A stretch of 64,000 nt of DNA, from the NCBI RefSeq assembly GCF_004193775.1, contig NC_041019.1, positions 1,247,501-1,311,500 of the forward strand. Reading direction: 5' to 3'. The number at the start of each line of letters is the position of its first letter. Position 1 is the stretch's first letter. The notes beneath the pieces are model-generated. The model saw only the letters and a list, made by a program, of their open reading frames with translations. It did not search any database and was not told the origin of the DNA. The position numbers and the translations under genes were made by a program. The stretch comes from Glycine soja. Taxonomy: Eukaryota; Streptophyta; Magnoliopsida; Fabales; Fabaceae. Positions 1-13,315 of the stretch are shown here, piece by piece.

Positions 1-707
1 CAATTTCCTTTTCTACTTCTAATATCTTAAATTATTCTAGTTCTGGTGGTCTGGCTATAACATGAAAATAATTTGTTGTATAACATTATGGCGATGCCTG
101 ATCCGTATAACTGATCAAACCCAGTGGAAAAAGACTTGGTTATTGCTGTTGTTAAAGAAACATGAATTTGTAATATATAGATCTACTTTTTAGCATGGTT
201 ATTGCTTCAGTCATTCTTAAGAGAATATTGTTTGGTTTATTATGTTGATCACTTGATCTAAAAATCTGGTTAAGTTTATCAAAAGTTCAAAACACGACTA
301 CCTATTCATGTGCCTAAATTTTGTTTCCCTAGTTAACATTTATGTTTCTTTCTGTTAGCTGTTGTACATTCCCCTTTGCCGTTTTTCTTTGAGATTTGAG
401 AGACTGGAGACAGTGATTGCATGCTTGCCCGGATATGCATCTGCCATTACTTGTCTTTGAGAAATTGCTTCAAATTATTTATGGTGTGTTTTATTATAAG
501 TACCTGTGTTTTATTGTTTTGTCTATTTTCCCTCTTTGTGGTTTTCCTTTGAGATATAAGAATTTGGCAGAGGTGATAAACTGCTTCAAAATATCTACAC
601 TATACCAATTTATTGCCTCAAATTTCCAGTTAATGCATTTATGACTTACCTGCTTATTTCTTTCTTTTATGGTTTTAGGTTAACCTATAGTATTTCTTTT
701 GGTATAG
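1..707. other. Intron of the UBP gene (5' side cut by window)
   Basis: T-rich plant intron sequence ending in an acceptor at 706-707. It contains two loosely similar stretches (about 369-480 and 528-600) sharing a pyrimidine-rich run followed by a TTTGAGAT motif and a TGCTTCAAA motif; their spacing differs, so I do not call a clean duplication. No coding signal was found. Confidence 0.7.
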
Positions 708-3195
708 ATAAGTTCCCAGAAGAAGAAAACAGGTGTCATTGCTCCCAAACGATTTGTACAAAGGTTGAAAAAACAGAACGAACTCTTCCGTAGCTATATG
801 CACCAGGTATGTGTATAATCTTCAAACTGTCAAGAATGAGCACAGAAGTCAGAAGGTTATGATTCTAGAAACTATAACTTAGTTTCTTTTGACAGTAAAA
901 AATAGGTTTGCAATGACATTTTTTTGTCTATAATGAAAGAATAAAAGGCTCAAAGTCCAAAAAGAAAGAGGGAAACCAAAATAATTAAGTGACATGATGA
1001 AAAGGACAAGGTTTAGATTTAGTTGATCAAGAGGGTCCCAATTTGGTACAACTTGACTCCTTGAGCTGGCACAATGGTATTATGTATTATAAACTTCCAA
1101 TTGTAATCGTGCTCCTGTATTTACCTTGATTGTTTATTTATGCTTTGAACTTGTGATTGGAAACTTGTGTTTTTTTATGTTTTGAACTTGTTAAAGTGTT
1201 AGATACTTGTATTATAGTCTTTTGAAACTTGGAGCATGAACTACATACTTATCAACTACTGACCTTGATCTAGTTGATGATCCAGTTGAGTTTACTAACG
1301 TTGGGTATCTCAAATTGTTTAAGTTTAGGCCTTTCCTTATTTATAAATGCATTGTTAATTCTGTTTGCTAGACTTTGTGTACTGTTTATAGCATGATGTC
1401 ACTTACGCATCTAGTTTTTTGCTTTTGAAAGAAAAGAATATACCTTTTTAAGATTAAAAAACAATATTGTCATTGTGATTCTTTTCATTTTTGGTAGGAT
1501 GCCCATGAATTCTTGAACTTTTTGTTAAATGAACTTGTTGACATTCTGGAGAAAGAGGCCCAGGCTGCAAAAAATGATCAAGAGACTTCACCACCTTCTG
1601 AAAAGGCTGCAAATGGACCTAAGAATAGTCTAGCCAATGGTGCTAAAAAGGAGCCTTTAGTTACTTGGGTGCACAAAAATTTTCAGGTGACCTTGACCTA
1701 CCAATTTAAGGTCTTTATTTTAGCATGCTGTGTTAAAGTTAAGAATTTGGACGCAAGGTACAAGGTATTATTGAGAGAATTCTGGAATTGAACCATAATA
1801 TGTAATACAGAGGCCTTTGCCCTGCCAAGTAGTCACCTCCTTCAAACAACTCCAGCAATTAACATGCACACTCCCCTCTGAAATCTGTCACACATCCTGT
1901 TTATGAAATACATGCATAACTCTCATATAACAGCAAATAACTGTTCTACAGTTACTGAACACTCAACAACTGTCATGCAACCCTGCATAACTGTCATATT
2001 GTGTTGCTTGCAGCAAAGCTTGGAGTACCTATAAATTGTGAACTTTGTATTGGATTAAATCTGTTGCACTCTCCACTTATTTTTAGGAATCTCATTATTG
2101 TAAATTGCTCTGGTCAGGGAATACTCACCAACGAGACCAGGTGCTTGCGATGTGAAACTGTAACAGCTAGGGATGAAACATTTTTTGACTTAAGCCTTGA
2201 TATTGAACAAAATAGTTCAATTACAAGTTGCTTGAAAAATTTCAGTTCAACGGAGACATTGAATGCTGAAGACAAATTTTTTTGTGACAAGTGCTGCAGG
2301 TATATAGAGTTTATTCCTAACTTTGATTTTATAGTTACTTGAATACTTTCGTGGCATCAGCTGTTACCTGGCTTCTTGAGGTTTACTTGAAAGTAAAGGG
2401 TCAGTTCAACCATTTTGAATAATGTGCGTTGCTGAACTATTCTATTGCTTGTTCAAGTGACAATTTTTGTGTGTGATGATGCAGACATATCAAATGACTT
2501 CAATTATGTATTATTTGTTGGCAATTTGTTATTCTTTTTAATTAAAAATAGATTGCTATCTTAGTTTATTACTAATAGTATCACTATGATGTTTTGTTTC
2601 TGGGTAGTGACTATATAGCATTATAGTTGTTAGCTAATGTTTTCACCATTCATCGGTTATTGTTCTTTTTTTTTTTTATCTGATATCTGGACGAGTTTTG
2701 ATTGCTGTCAGTGCAGCGATAAAATACCCATGCAATCTCATCTGTTTTACTGGTCTGATAATCAAGATGTGAACTTTCATTGTTATCAGTTTGCAAGAAG
2801 CTCAGAAGCGAATGAAGATAAAGAAACCACCTCATGTGTTGGTCATCCACCTTAAGCGGTTTAAATACATTGAACAACTGGGTCGCTACAAGAAGCTGTC
2901 TTACCGGGTTGTCTTCCCTCTTGAGCTGAAATTGAGTGATACTGCTGAAGATGCAGATATTGAGTATTCTCTATTTGCAGTAGTTGTCCATGTTGGGAGT
3001 GGGCCCAACCACGGGCATTATGTAAGCCTTGTGAAAAGCCATAACCACTGGTTATTTTTTGACGACGAAAATGTTGAGATGATTGATGAGTCTGCTGTTC
3101 AGACATTCTTTGGGTCTTCGCAAGAATATTCCAGCAATACAGACCATGGTTACATTTTATTCTATGAGAGCATTGGCTCTGGTAACAGGAACTAG
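708..3195 (+). CDS. UBP3: Ubiquitin-specific protease, UBP3/UBP4 type (3' part; 5' end outside window)
   Basis: Cysteine protease that removes ubiquitin from proteins; the plant UBP3/UBP4 pair acts in the nucleus and is needed for pollen development (family knowledge). Visible exons: 708-806, 1498-1686, 2118-2299, 2790-3195, all with GT-AG borders and compatible phases, stop TAG at 3193. The first exon reads [16 protein letters not shown], then DAHEFLN, a CxxC pair (RCLRCE) with a second one (CDKCC) that would bind zinc, [19 protein letters not shown], and the His box [10 protein letters not shown] followed by [10 protein letters not shown] at the C terminus. The Cys box with the catalytic cysteine must lie in exons upstream of base 1; I see no trace of it in 1-707, which looks like intron. 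The gene is therefore incomplete only because of the window edge. Close resemblance to UBP3/UBP4 throughout; the choice between the two paralogues is not possible here. Confidence 0.95.
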
Positions 3196-3768
3196 ACGGA
3201 GGAGCCTTTGAGTTTTAGATACTTGAATCAGTTGGACTTGTCTTTTTTATCTGTTTAATTATTAATTATTTTTTCCGGTTTTATTCAACCTGCTTGAGTA
3301 GTTGTTATACATCAATGAGAGGATACGGGTTGTGAAAATGTATACTTAGTGGTCGGCATGTACAGTGGATAGCGGAAGCACTGTCCTTTTTCCCCTTATT
3401 TTTTTGTTACAATAAGAGCAGTGTATATGGTTTAAGAATTTCACCGACAGTACATTCACGATGTTAACTGTTAAGTGTTAAATCAATAGAAACACAATGC
3501 AATGGCAGAGTCACTAGTAAATTATGGTGTTTTCATCTACATTCTGGTATACAAGAGCTTCTTGGTGGTTTAGTCTGATAATTAGTATTAAGTTTTACAA
3601 GTTAGGTTTCTGTATGGCTATCTCACCATAATTCCTCTCAACTTTACACATTCTAATGTGTGATTTATGGTTAAAATTTAGATACGCATGTTGAATTACG
3701 TATATGGTTTAAAATTGAGTCCTATAATATTTAATCCAAAACCTGAAGTCCAATGGTAAACAATTTAA
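3196..3768. other. 3' UTR and downstream flank of the UBP gene
   Basis: T-rich sequence after the stop codon at 3193-3195, with several AATAA-like stretches around 3410 and 3480 that could serve as polyadenylation signals. No coding potential seen. Confidence 0.5.
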
Positions 3769-4152
3769 GCATGTTTGGGACAATAATCTAAAATTTCCAC
3801 TGTTTTTTTAGAAAATACTTTGTTTCCAAAATAGGTTAGATGTTTTAGGATCCAAACTTAAATTTAGAAAAGTTTTTCTTTTGAAAAAATAATTGTTTTT
3901 ATGAAGCTGAAGTTTGTAACTTATAATTCTTTTTCAACAATTTCTTTTTCCTTTCAGTTGTTTTATACTATTTTATTATGTAAAAAATGATCTTTTGTTG
4001 CATCCAAACGAAATTAATAATTTTCAAATCATTTTCAACAAATTTATCCAGACAAAATTTGATTATGATTATAATTAATTATAAGAATGATTAATTACAT
4101 ATATGATTGATTATTGAAATAATTTAATTTTTTACGGTTGTCCCAAACATAC
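3769..4152. repeat. MITE-like element with short terminal inverted repeats
   Basis: About 384 bases bounded by GCATGTTTGGGACAA at 3769-3783 and its near-inverse TTGTCCCAAACATA at 4138-4151. The inside is AT-rich and has no reading frame. Size, inverted ends and lack of coding capacity fit a non-autonomous DNA transposon. No convincing target-site duplication was found, so the superfamily is not assigned. Confidence 0.6.
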
Positions 4153-4265
4153 CCTTATTTTTGCATAAAAAATGTACTCGCTCCGAATTCTTTTTGATAG
4201 AATGTTAAAGAGCGGCAATACCATATAGTATTTCAAAGATTTTAATAAGGGTCTTGTTTTTTTTA

Positions 4266-4546
4266 GGGAAACAAACTGAAGCCATTTCATTAGTAATTAA
4301 AGAGTGAATACAATGAAGAATACTCATAAAAGAAGTGGAACAAGGATGAGAGATAGCAGCCCGTGTCAAGGCATGAGTCATCATGTTGGCTTATCTCCAA
4401 CAAACTTTACACTAAAGTTTTCACTTTTCATGACTAGAAATAATATGCTTGCACTGTCTGATAATTGTCCCAAATGCAGAAAGATCAGCATTAGCAGAAT
4501 GAAGTTGCTCGACCACAACTTTGCAGTCCACTTCAAAAATGACCAA
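4266..4546 (-). pseudogene. Degenerate RNase H-like (RVT_3) fragment
   Basis: Read on the minus strand from 4546, the sequence gives FEVDCKVVVEQLHS, then FGTIIRQCKHIISSHEK, followed by a stop, then in shifted frames NFSVKFVGDKPT and THALTRAAIS. This is the layout of the plant RNase H-like domain found at the end of many plant LINE proteins and in stand-alone plant relatives (an acidic residue plus a Cys-x-x-x-V helix, then a SVxFVxRxxNxxAHxLAR-like motif). Stops and two frame changes show it is dead. An open frame on the opposite strand at 4304-4570 is only its shadow. Confidence 0.7.
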
Positions 4547-4552
4547 AATCTT

Positions 4553-7500
4553 GTTAATTTATTGATTTAAGATGTTAATAAATAAGTTATTTTTATCTAA
4601 AATCATGGTGTTAGTGTTTATATAAAAAAAATTCACTGTTTATTTCTTTCTTAACTAAAATCTTGAGAAAATAAGGTTTTTCCTTTTAATAATTGGCAGG
4701 CATAGAGACCAAAACCAAAAAGGTTTCCGGCCATAGCTTCCGCATTGCACTATGGTATTTGTTGGAGGTAACAATGGTCTTTCCCAAGAGATCAATAGTT
4801 TTTATTTTTATTGGAAAATATTAATTTGTTAAAATGTTAAGATTATATTAACAGATGGATCAAATCTGTGACCTTCTTGCTCATTTATGCTCTCTTAATC
4901 ATTCAACCCATCGAGATATCAACAAACTGAGATTGTATTTGCATGGCTATGGTGGCATAGTCTCGTGGTATTTGTGTTAGGCTGTAAATCATATATTGCT
5001 CTTTTTATTGTAGGAAGTACGAAATTGGGTATCTATTATCTAGCACGGAATCCCTGTTTCTCTAACTGTTTTTTTCCGAGTAGGTGGGTGGGTGGGGTCC
5101 AGAAGAGAAGAGCATCGAAGCCTTGAACAACTGGCTTCATAATTACATTAAAGCTTTCTGTTTTTTGTAAATATCACACTAATCTGCACTGCACGTTTTA
5201 ATGTCTGGCATTGGCAGGGGGTGAGTGAAGTCTGTTTATTTTGAGCTGCAAGAATAGTAATGATATTTGAATTAAAATTTAATCCACATGTTATACTTTT
5301 ATAGTTTTATTAGACTGTTGCTGTGTATAGCACTCTCTTCTCTCTTTAGTTATAAGATTTGTTGTGCAAATTGTTGTGAAAATAACATTTCTCATTAATC
5401 AATTCCACGGCCAAAACAAGGAGGCAGAACTATCTTCTGGTTTCTGATATATTGCCGTGTAAAAAAAACACGATTTAAAAGAGGATTTATTATTTTAATA
5501 CATGAGTTTCTTGGGATCTGAGTAACAACATTCAATTCAACAGTCTATGTCTATGGTATTGATTTGCTGCCTCGGATACTGAACCGTTGACTTCACCTTG
5601 CAACCTTTCCTATGTTATGTTTGATTCTGCTCTCTTTTTCGAGCACATATCTTGTAACAGTGTCCTCACTCCTCACTGATTGTTCGTTTGCACAGAAAGA
5701 TAGTGGAAGTGAAGAGAAATGAACAGTACAATTTACTTTAATTCAAAAATTGTATTTCAATTTATTTTCCATTCCCTTTAAATCCCACCAAACCATTGTA
5801 TTTTTGGAGGTAGAATTGGATAAATTAGGACCGATTCATCCTTAGGAATATGCAACTAGAACAACATTTAATTTAATTAAAACTTAAAACTATATTGATT
5901 GCGTTAGTTAAATGAGAAAGCCTTTTACTTCACCCTTGAAAAGTGTAAGACACAAGGAAACGAGTCTCACAGATCACAAATAACAATTTTATTCATATTC
6001 AAAGTCTTAAGCTGTTAAGCCACGTCCATTATAATAACTATGGATCAGAAAGGTTTCTGCATTCCCCTGAATTATATATTTCAGCTTAGCTACTCGAATC
6101 TATGGTCAGGTACAACAAAAGTCCTGATTCAGCAGAGAATATGCTGCATAAAAAATAAAGCCACAACGCATAAGCAAGCAAACCAACATGTTGTATTTTA
6201 ATTATATCATTTGGTTTCCAATATCATGTTAATATTTTTCATTTTGTGTAACAGATATTCAATAGGAAAATGTAACAATATAATGAATTTCTGATGTCTA
6301 TATATATATATATATAAAGACTGACATTATATATAAATATAAATTAAATTCTTAAATTAATCAAGATCTTGAAACATGGCACGGCGGCCCATTATGATCA
6401 CAGCAAATCTGTATTGCCGGTCAAGCCTTAGCCAACCGACAGATGATGTGGGGAGTTCAAGTTTTGGAGTTGAATTAACTTTTTTTTTTAATGTGAAAAT
6501 TAAAACTGTAGAAAATTATTTGCATTTGGATTTGTTACTGTTATTATAAAGACATGTTTAAAAAAAAAATTCTAAATATTCATACTACATCTTTTTACTA
6601 ATTTTCTTATTTTTAAAATATAAAGATATTGATGCTTTTTTAGGCTTTGAAACATTTAATAAATTTAATTTTCCATTTTAGAATTTAATAATTATATATT
6701 TTTATCATAAAAAATCTTATATTATTAACTAATAAAAAAAATTTGTTGATGTAACTTTTCAAGTAATGTAATTGAAAATAATAAAATTTATTATATATAA
6801 TAGTTTGTGATTAAAAATGATAGTGTAAAAATACTTCATATTATCAGCCTAATTTTTTATTTAATGTCTTTTATACAAAATGTAAGAAGATTTATTAGTA
6901 AAATTATTAAAAAAATGGTATTAGTATCACTCCTTTTTCCTTTCTCTATTATTGTTTTGCAACACTAATTTAATAATACGAGATCGTACAAAACGGAATG
7001 GGCCAAGATTTTAATTTTAATGTATTTATGGAATGGGCCTAAATGTCTGAACGGTGGTTCTGCGAGACTGTAAGCTTGGTAGTGGGCCCGCACCACCACG
7101 TCATCGACCTTCACAAATTAAACGCTGTGTCTCTTGTCTCCTCATTAAACTTCTCTCACCTTTACCAAGGGCTTCATCTGAGTACCACTGAGCTCAATGT
7201 TTTTAAATAAGATTTTTAATTCAAAATTTTATAAATGAAAAAAATATATAATTATGAGAAGAAATTTGACTAAATATGAACAAAATTTTTCAAAACAGCA
7301 ATTCGATAGAACTGTCGGAAAAAAAAATGTCTCCCCTTCCCAACAACATCCAATAATTCAAAACGGGCACCCATAACAATATGTAAGTCGCAACTATCGA
7401 ATTAATTTAGGTGAGACAAATATAATAGGTAGTGAGTTGTTAAGAGATTGAAAAATAAAGATTTTATTATTAATGTCATTTAATTGCATTTTTTAATGAG

Positions 7501-8885
7501 TATGTTTACAATGTGATTTTAATGAAAGCATCATTAGTTTTTTTACTGAATAACATTAATTATAATCAGATCACAGTTGTTATACAAAATATATTAATTT
7601 AATATTAATATCAGTCTAGTTAACATCACTCTTAATATAAAAATGTTCATTTCATAAATACATAAATTAATTAAAAAAATCAACTTTATATTATTATTAA
7701 TTTCAACCTTAAAGACAGAAAAAACCGTATAAATGTAAGTAGAGTGTCATTTTCTTTATATAATTAAGAAGAAGAAGAATCAAGCAGAGAATCGATCCAC
7801 GGGCTGGGGATGGAACAGTTACGAAACCCGTGACTCTGTCTTTGTCTCGTTGTCCGTGGCACCCAAGGTAGCTTTTTCGCTTCACAAATCACAAATCACA
7901 AATCACAAATCACAAATCACATGCATAACACTCCCTTCCCAACACAACACCAAACGCAACCACATCATTCATCTCTCGTCACCAATTTTGCCCTTTCATA
8001 TAGAAAAACCAACACACCCCACACTTCAATTTCATTTATTTACCGCTTCTTCTCTCCATCCATATGTCATTCTAATTCTTAATCTTCATTTTGGCCCATA
8101 ACTTATTAACCGGCCCATTATGTCTTAAAAACTATTCTAACTTTGTTGCTTTTTTACATTTATGATTATGATGATTCTTTTCGGGTTACTTCATCATAGA
8201 AATGCTATCCTTTTCAATATGAGTAGAATTCGAGTGGGATCCTAGCATTGTAAATGAAAAAAATTAATATTCAAAAATATTTTTTTAACATGTTTTATAT
8301 TATTAGTTAAAATTTATTAAAAATAATAGATATTGATAAATTTTACTTTTCATTTAACAAGTTTGTCTTAATTTTTTTTAATAATTTTAATTAATAATAA
8401 AATGTATGTAAAACAAATTGTATTAGGAAGAATATTGTTAACATTCCTCTATTTTGTGTTATTAATGCAAAGTATTAATTAAGTATTTCAATGATTAATC
8501 TACCTTTTTTATTAACAACATCGTTATTACCTCGATTCGCTGTTTAATCATATTTAAGTTTATCATTCATCTTCAAAAATATATTTTACAAAAATTAAAC
8601 TCGCATCTTTTATTACAAACTCTGTATAAATTGCCGACGGAACTATACCCATCGGATAATGATTAATCTACCTATTTTATAATTTTTCTATTAACAGATT
8701 GAAACTTAGTTCATCTAGAAAAAACGTCATATATTGGTAGATTTATGATTTATGATGATTGTATTTTAGAATGGAGGTAATTTTGAAAAAAGGCAGAAAA
8801 GGAAGGGTCATAATGGTCAGGACATGAAATGAAGGTGTGTTAAGTAAGTAGGGTACTTTGCTATTGCCCTTCGTCCTCCGATAGT
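4553..8885. other. Long AT-rich intergenic region
   Basis: No gene was recognised. It contains a (TA)n run at about 6300-6316, a short tandem repeat at 7884-7920 and several long A or T runs. An 83-codon open frame at 7850-8101 depends on a non-ATG start and is low-complexity, so it was not called. The part just before 8890 is the promoter of the next gene. Confidence 0.5.
7884..7920. repeat. Short tandem repeat, ACAAATC x5
   Basis: Five head-to-tail copies of the 7-base unit ACAAATC, followed by CACATGC. It lies in non-coding DNA and could serve as a length-variable marker. Confidence 0.9.
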
Positions 8886-8895
8886 TATAATATAA
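8886..8895 (+). promoter_or_regulatory. Possible TATA box of the 9001 gene
   Basis: TATAATATAA lies 105 bases before the ATG at 9001, and the bases between are CT-rich as in many plant 5' UTRs. The position is plausible but no transcription start is visible from sequence. Confidence 0.4.
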
Positions 8896-9000
8896 CCATG
8901 TAACGTTCAAATTCTACGCCAATCTCTGTCTCATTCTCTTTCCTCTTTCCTTTTTCCTTAGAAGAATCGAAAACGTCTTCAAAAAACCAAGCCATTATTA

Positions 9001-12000
9001 ATGGCTGTCGATTCCTTCTTCCAGGTAACATTCTTAATCTTCTTCCTTAAGCCTCATTCTCGCTCTCAGTTATGTCTCTAATTAATTAATTCTAACCTGC
9101 ATTTTGCATTTGGAGTTCATTTTTAGTACTTTTTACGACATGTCGTTTAACCGAATCGGAATCTCAACTCGTGTCGTGTTTTTTTAACAACTTGCTTTTG
9201 TTTGGCTGCTACTTACTAAATACTAACTAGTTGAAGAAATCAACGTTTGTGTGAAATGTGGAACAACTTTCCAGCTTTGATGGAAAAGAAAGGTTGGAAA
9301 AGTCTCAACGAGAGTCATGTGAGAAAGTGAAACCACACGATTTTGGTTCTGGCTTGCATTAATTACTTTACAGTTTGGAATTCAAGTTGATTTGTGAGGA
9401 GTCTTACTTAAGATGCATGGATTGAGCTCTATGCTGTTCAGATCCCGTAAGGTTTAAAGTTCTCACTGTACAACAATGAATTGAAGAGTCACATTGTTTA
9501 ATGCGTTCTTAATTGAGATTCAGTTGTTTTGTTTTGTTTTTCATCTTTACTTGTGGTTTGGTTGCAGAAAGAACATCAAATTCGGGAGTTTGTGGACGGG
9601 AATGGAAACGTAGCTGTCGGTTTGAAGTTGCATAATAAACCAAGTAATGATGGCCTTAACCGACAGTTTCCTCTAGGTAATTGTACTAAATTGGATTACT
9701 TACGAATGTTGTAAGTTTTAGAAACTGCTTTAGTTTTTGTGGCTCTTTACACTGTTTTTGTTTTTGTTTTTTTTCCTCCTCTTCAGAGATTCCGCCGATT
9801 CTATTTGAAGAGACTTCACTTCCAGCAGGATTGCACGGTTCACATGTTGGTTTTTCTTTTCTCATGCAGAGATCTACTGTTTTTATGGATTTTTCAATTA
9901 ATTTCTTAGTTTAGGGAATCTTTTGTTTGTGGCTGAATGATGGTAACTGGTATGGTAATGAGTCTATAATGGGGTTTATCTTCTTTAAGTATGTGCTTGT
10001 TGAGAGTGGAGATTGGGGAAAACAAAGTATGCAAGTTGGCTTAGTTTCTTGGCATGTTGTTGCTTAGAAACCAAATCAATTTGTGACATTTGGCATTTCA
10101 ATGTAGAGGGGTCAGAGATGTCAACTAATAGTTTGTATGACTGGAAATTAGAACCATATGATTGAGGAGAGAGGATCAAAGATCTTTGTATGTAATCATG
10201 TTTCACATTGATTATTTTGGTATTTTTATCCATCCTGATTTTAAACTGTTGGAGACCTAAGCTTCCATTTAGTTTTGGGTTTTTAGTCACCTTGTTATTT
10301 TGGATCAAATGGGAAATGCAAGTCACTGAAACTCCCTTTCTCTAACTGTTGAAAAGAAGGACTAAAGGGACAGATATAAACTCAAATCAAATATTTCTTT
10401 CAATATATTACTGGCATTTCTTATTTGAATTTTGAACCACTTGACTGCTTTTATGACATAAGTGGGTTATTTGGAAATAGCTCAAAATGTGTTTTAATAA
10501 CTAATGCCCTTCCATTTCTTGCAGACTAAAGATGTTTATAGTATTTCAGTGTTGCCTGAGGAAGATGAAAATGCAAATTGCGCTTCACCACTACCTTTCT
10601 TGAGCATCTTAGGGGTTCCTAATCAAGTTAAAAGCCCAATGTGCTTAGATGATCCCATAAATTGTCAAAACTGCATTGATTTTCAAATGAAGAATGCGGG
10701 TGTGTATTCCCAGTGCATAATTGATATCCCTAGTGTCAATGGAAACTCAGTTTCACCTGAATCCTATGAAGAGGCAGTTGAAGGTTTTAAAACTGGGAAC
10801 TCACCAACAGTAAGTCTTGTAAACTCATCTTGGCATTTTTTTTTTTAAGATATCGCATAACAAATAACATTAATTAACTTTGGATAGGGTACCCATATAA
10901 ACTCACACATACATACATTTATGTGTGTGGTGTGTGTTTTATGATACGAGGATTGATATTTTACAATATTGTAGAGTGTACTGTGGAGAGAATCAAGTTT
11001 CAAAGCGGGGAAACTTATGCAGAGTCTGGTGAATGTGAGCAATCCAAGAGGTATATCTGCTGTTCTTTGGTACCTTCACATTTTTCAAATCAGATAAACT
11101 TATGCATCTTTCTTTTACTGGATATGATAAGATGCTAGGGAGATAATGATTTTCTGAGAGCAATCAAAATAGTTTAGAGCTGAAGAAAGTATTGTCCGAT
11201 GCAATACAAACAGGTGGCTTGACAAGAGAAATATATGCATGTAACATTTGGATAAATCGTTCTATCCTCTTATGTAACAAGGAACAGAGAACCTGCTACT
11301 CTCTGTCATTCAAAAATCTAAACACAATTGAAACATGTTTTTAGCCAATTTGATCATTCTGACTGGTCCTGTAAATCAACTACAAGATTTCAGGTTTGCT
11401 TGTCATCTCAAAAGCAAAGCAGTAAAATATAAGTGGGTTTTGTTCTGGCATTGCCTTATGCAATTGAACAAACAAATGAAATACCCTAGTTATGAATAGA
11501 TATGTTTGCAAAAGGGTATCGTTCAAAATTCAAATTGTCCATCATAATTGTTTTGCTTTCTGTGGTTAATTACTTTGAGAAGTTCATAATCTGGCATACT
11601 ATATAATTTGATATTTCCTTATCTTTTATCTTACATTACACCCATTTTGTCATGTTCAAACTACCAATTACTCCCTTCTTGTACCTGGACTCTCACTGTT
11701 ACATTTTTGTGTTCTATAAATGAGTAGGTTGGTGATCTTGATACATTTTTAACTTTCATATTTTGTAACTTGAACAGATAAACCAGTCTCTGAGAAGCTA
11801 CATGATTTACCGAGTAACAGATGGAGAAAATATAAGCGTGCTGCCTCATTTGATTCCAGAAAAGTTGCTCTTCTGTTTTCAATATTGTAAGTTATAGTAT
11901 ATTGAACTATAAAACTTGACATTTAGAATCACTGATATCCATATGGCCGTACGTATTTATCAAAGTCTTAAATATTTGCCTATCTGACTTTATTATCATT

Positions 12001-13315
12001 TAATTAAAGGGTTTCATGAACTAGAACTGTGAGCTTAGCGCTAACTAAAATATTTATTTTAGAAGAAAATATGTAAGAAAGTAAACAATGCTGCCTGGTA
12101 CACACTTTAATAAAATAAAGCACAACTATATGCTAAGATAGATTAATTCAATGATAATTTTAATATATGATGACCAAATTAAGTTCATGCACTAAAATTT
12201 GTTAATGGTGTATCTATTCTTATTTTGAATCTGCATGATACATTAGATATCTGTAGCGCTTCATTAAGAAAATACATTAGTTGTAAACTATTTTTTGTTC
12301 TTTCTGTATGTTAATGTAAATTGATGTTGACCATAGAAAGATTGACGTTGACTTGCCAAGATTATACCTACTCTTTAAAGCCTAATGAATGATATAAAGA
12401 GGGCAATTTGCTACTCAGCATTGCATATCTCATGTGAACTTTGGAGTTTACGAGAAATGTCACTTCTAGAAACGTGAATTGTTTAAGGTAAAAATTTCCC
12501 AGTTAGTTGTTTGGCAAATATATACTGAAATTATGGAAACCCCAACCTTAGGAAAAACTAAAAAGCATTAACTAGTAAAATACACTCAAAATCATTCCCG
12601 GTCAATGTTACTAGCACTAGGATGTTAGTAACTTGCATAAATTTATAAATCGTTCCTTGACAATTACATCCCTCTCAAAATATTCCTCTTTGAGAAAGCC
12701 ATCCATAGCCATCATTGACAATACTCACCCCGTAATTGATCACTAGCACAAAGCCTCTCTGCCTCCATGAAGTTTTAAAGCATTCCTATGTCCATGCTAA
12801 ACATTAGGGGGGACAAGAGTCTTACATCAAGTTTTAGGTGTTATGTTTATGCATGGCTTCAGAGCGACTGGTCTACTCGGTTGAGTGTCTGTGTTTTCCA
12901 TCCTTCCAAGCTTTGATTTGTCATATAAAAATGCTTATAATATGGAAAGTAATGTATGTATTCATTTATCTAAGGACAGGATACCTTTAAGGCAACTATA
13001 GAAGGTGTAGAACTGGCTTCCCTGTCTAATACAACAATTCGATTTGTATTCAAAGTACTTTTGTTAAACATTTGCTGAGCTCCAACTGGAGATCTTATGC
13101 CTTTTCTTAAATAATTACCAAGTGATACTGATTTTTTCTGTTGTCTATATTTGGCATTTTATTTTTCAGTTGGGGCTTTTCTCATTCATTTGATATTTAA
13201 TTTAACCATTTGCTAAATTGATCGATTACCCTGCAGGTCAAGTTTCGGAACATTGGTATTGATATATCTGACATTGAGAGTGAGGCAGAGGGCTGATGGG
13301 TTTGCTCTTATTTGA
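9001..13315 (+). CDS. Unknown plant protein with one C-terminal membrane segment (246 aa)
   Basis: Seven exons: 9001-9024, 9568-9676, 9787-9845, 10525-10809, 10975-11050, 11778-11886 and 13237-13315. All have GT-AG borders and phases that close into one frame of 246 residues. I do not recognise a catalytic domain. The N-terminal two thirds is polar and looks partly disordered, with LPAGLHGSH near residue 60 and a cysteine-containing stretch (CLDDPINCQNC) near residue 105. A basic segment (RWRKYKRAASFDSRK, about 199-213) comes just before a single hydrophobic span at about 214-234, leaving a tail of some 12 residues. That is the layout of a tail-anchored membrane protein with an N-terminal cytosolic domain (inference). 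The start was chosen because an 8-codon first exon in a CT-rich leader splices in frame. The last intron is 1350 bases. By position it may correspond to Arabidopsis At4g39900 (from memory, unverified). Confidence 0.8.

Noticed and set aside
4304..4570. 88-codon open frame on the plus strand
   Set aside because: It is antisense to the RNase H-like remnant and has no motif of its own.
7850..8101. 83-codon open frame
   Set aside because: It needs a non-ATG start, includes the ACAAATC repeat, and looks like translated low-complexity DNA.
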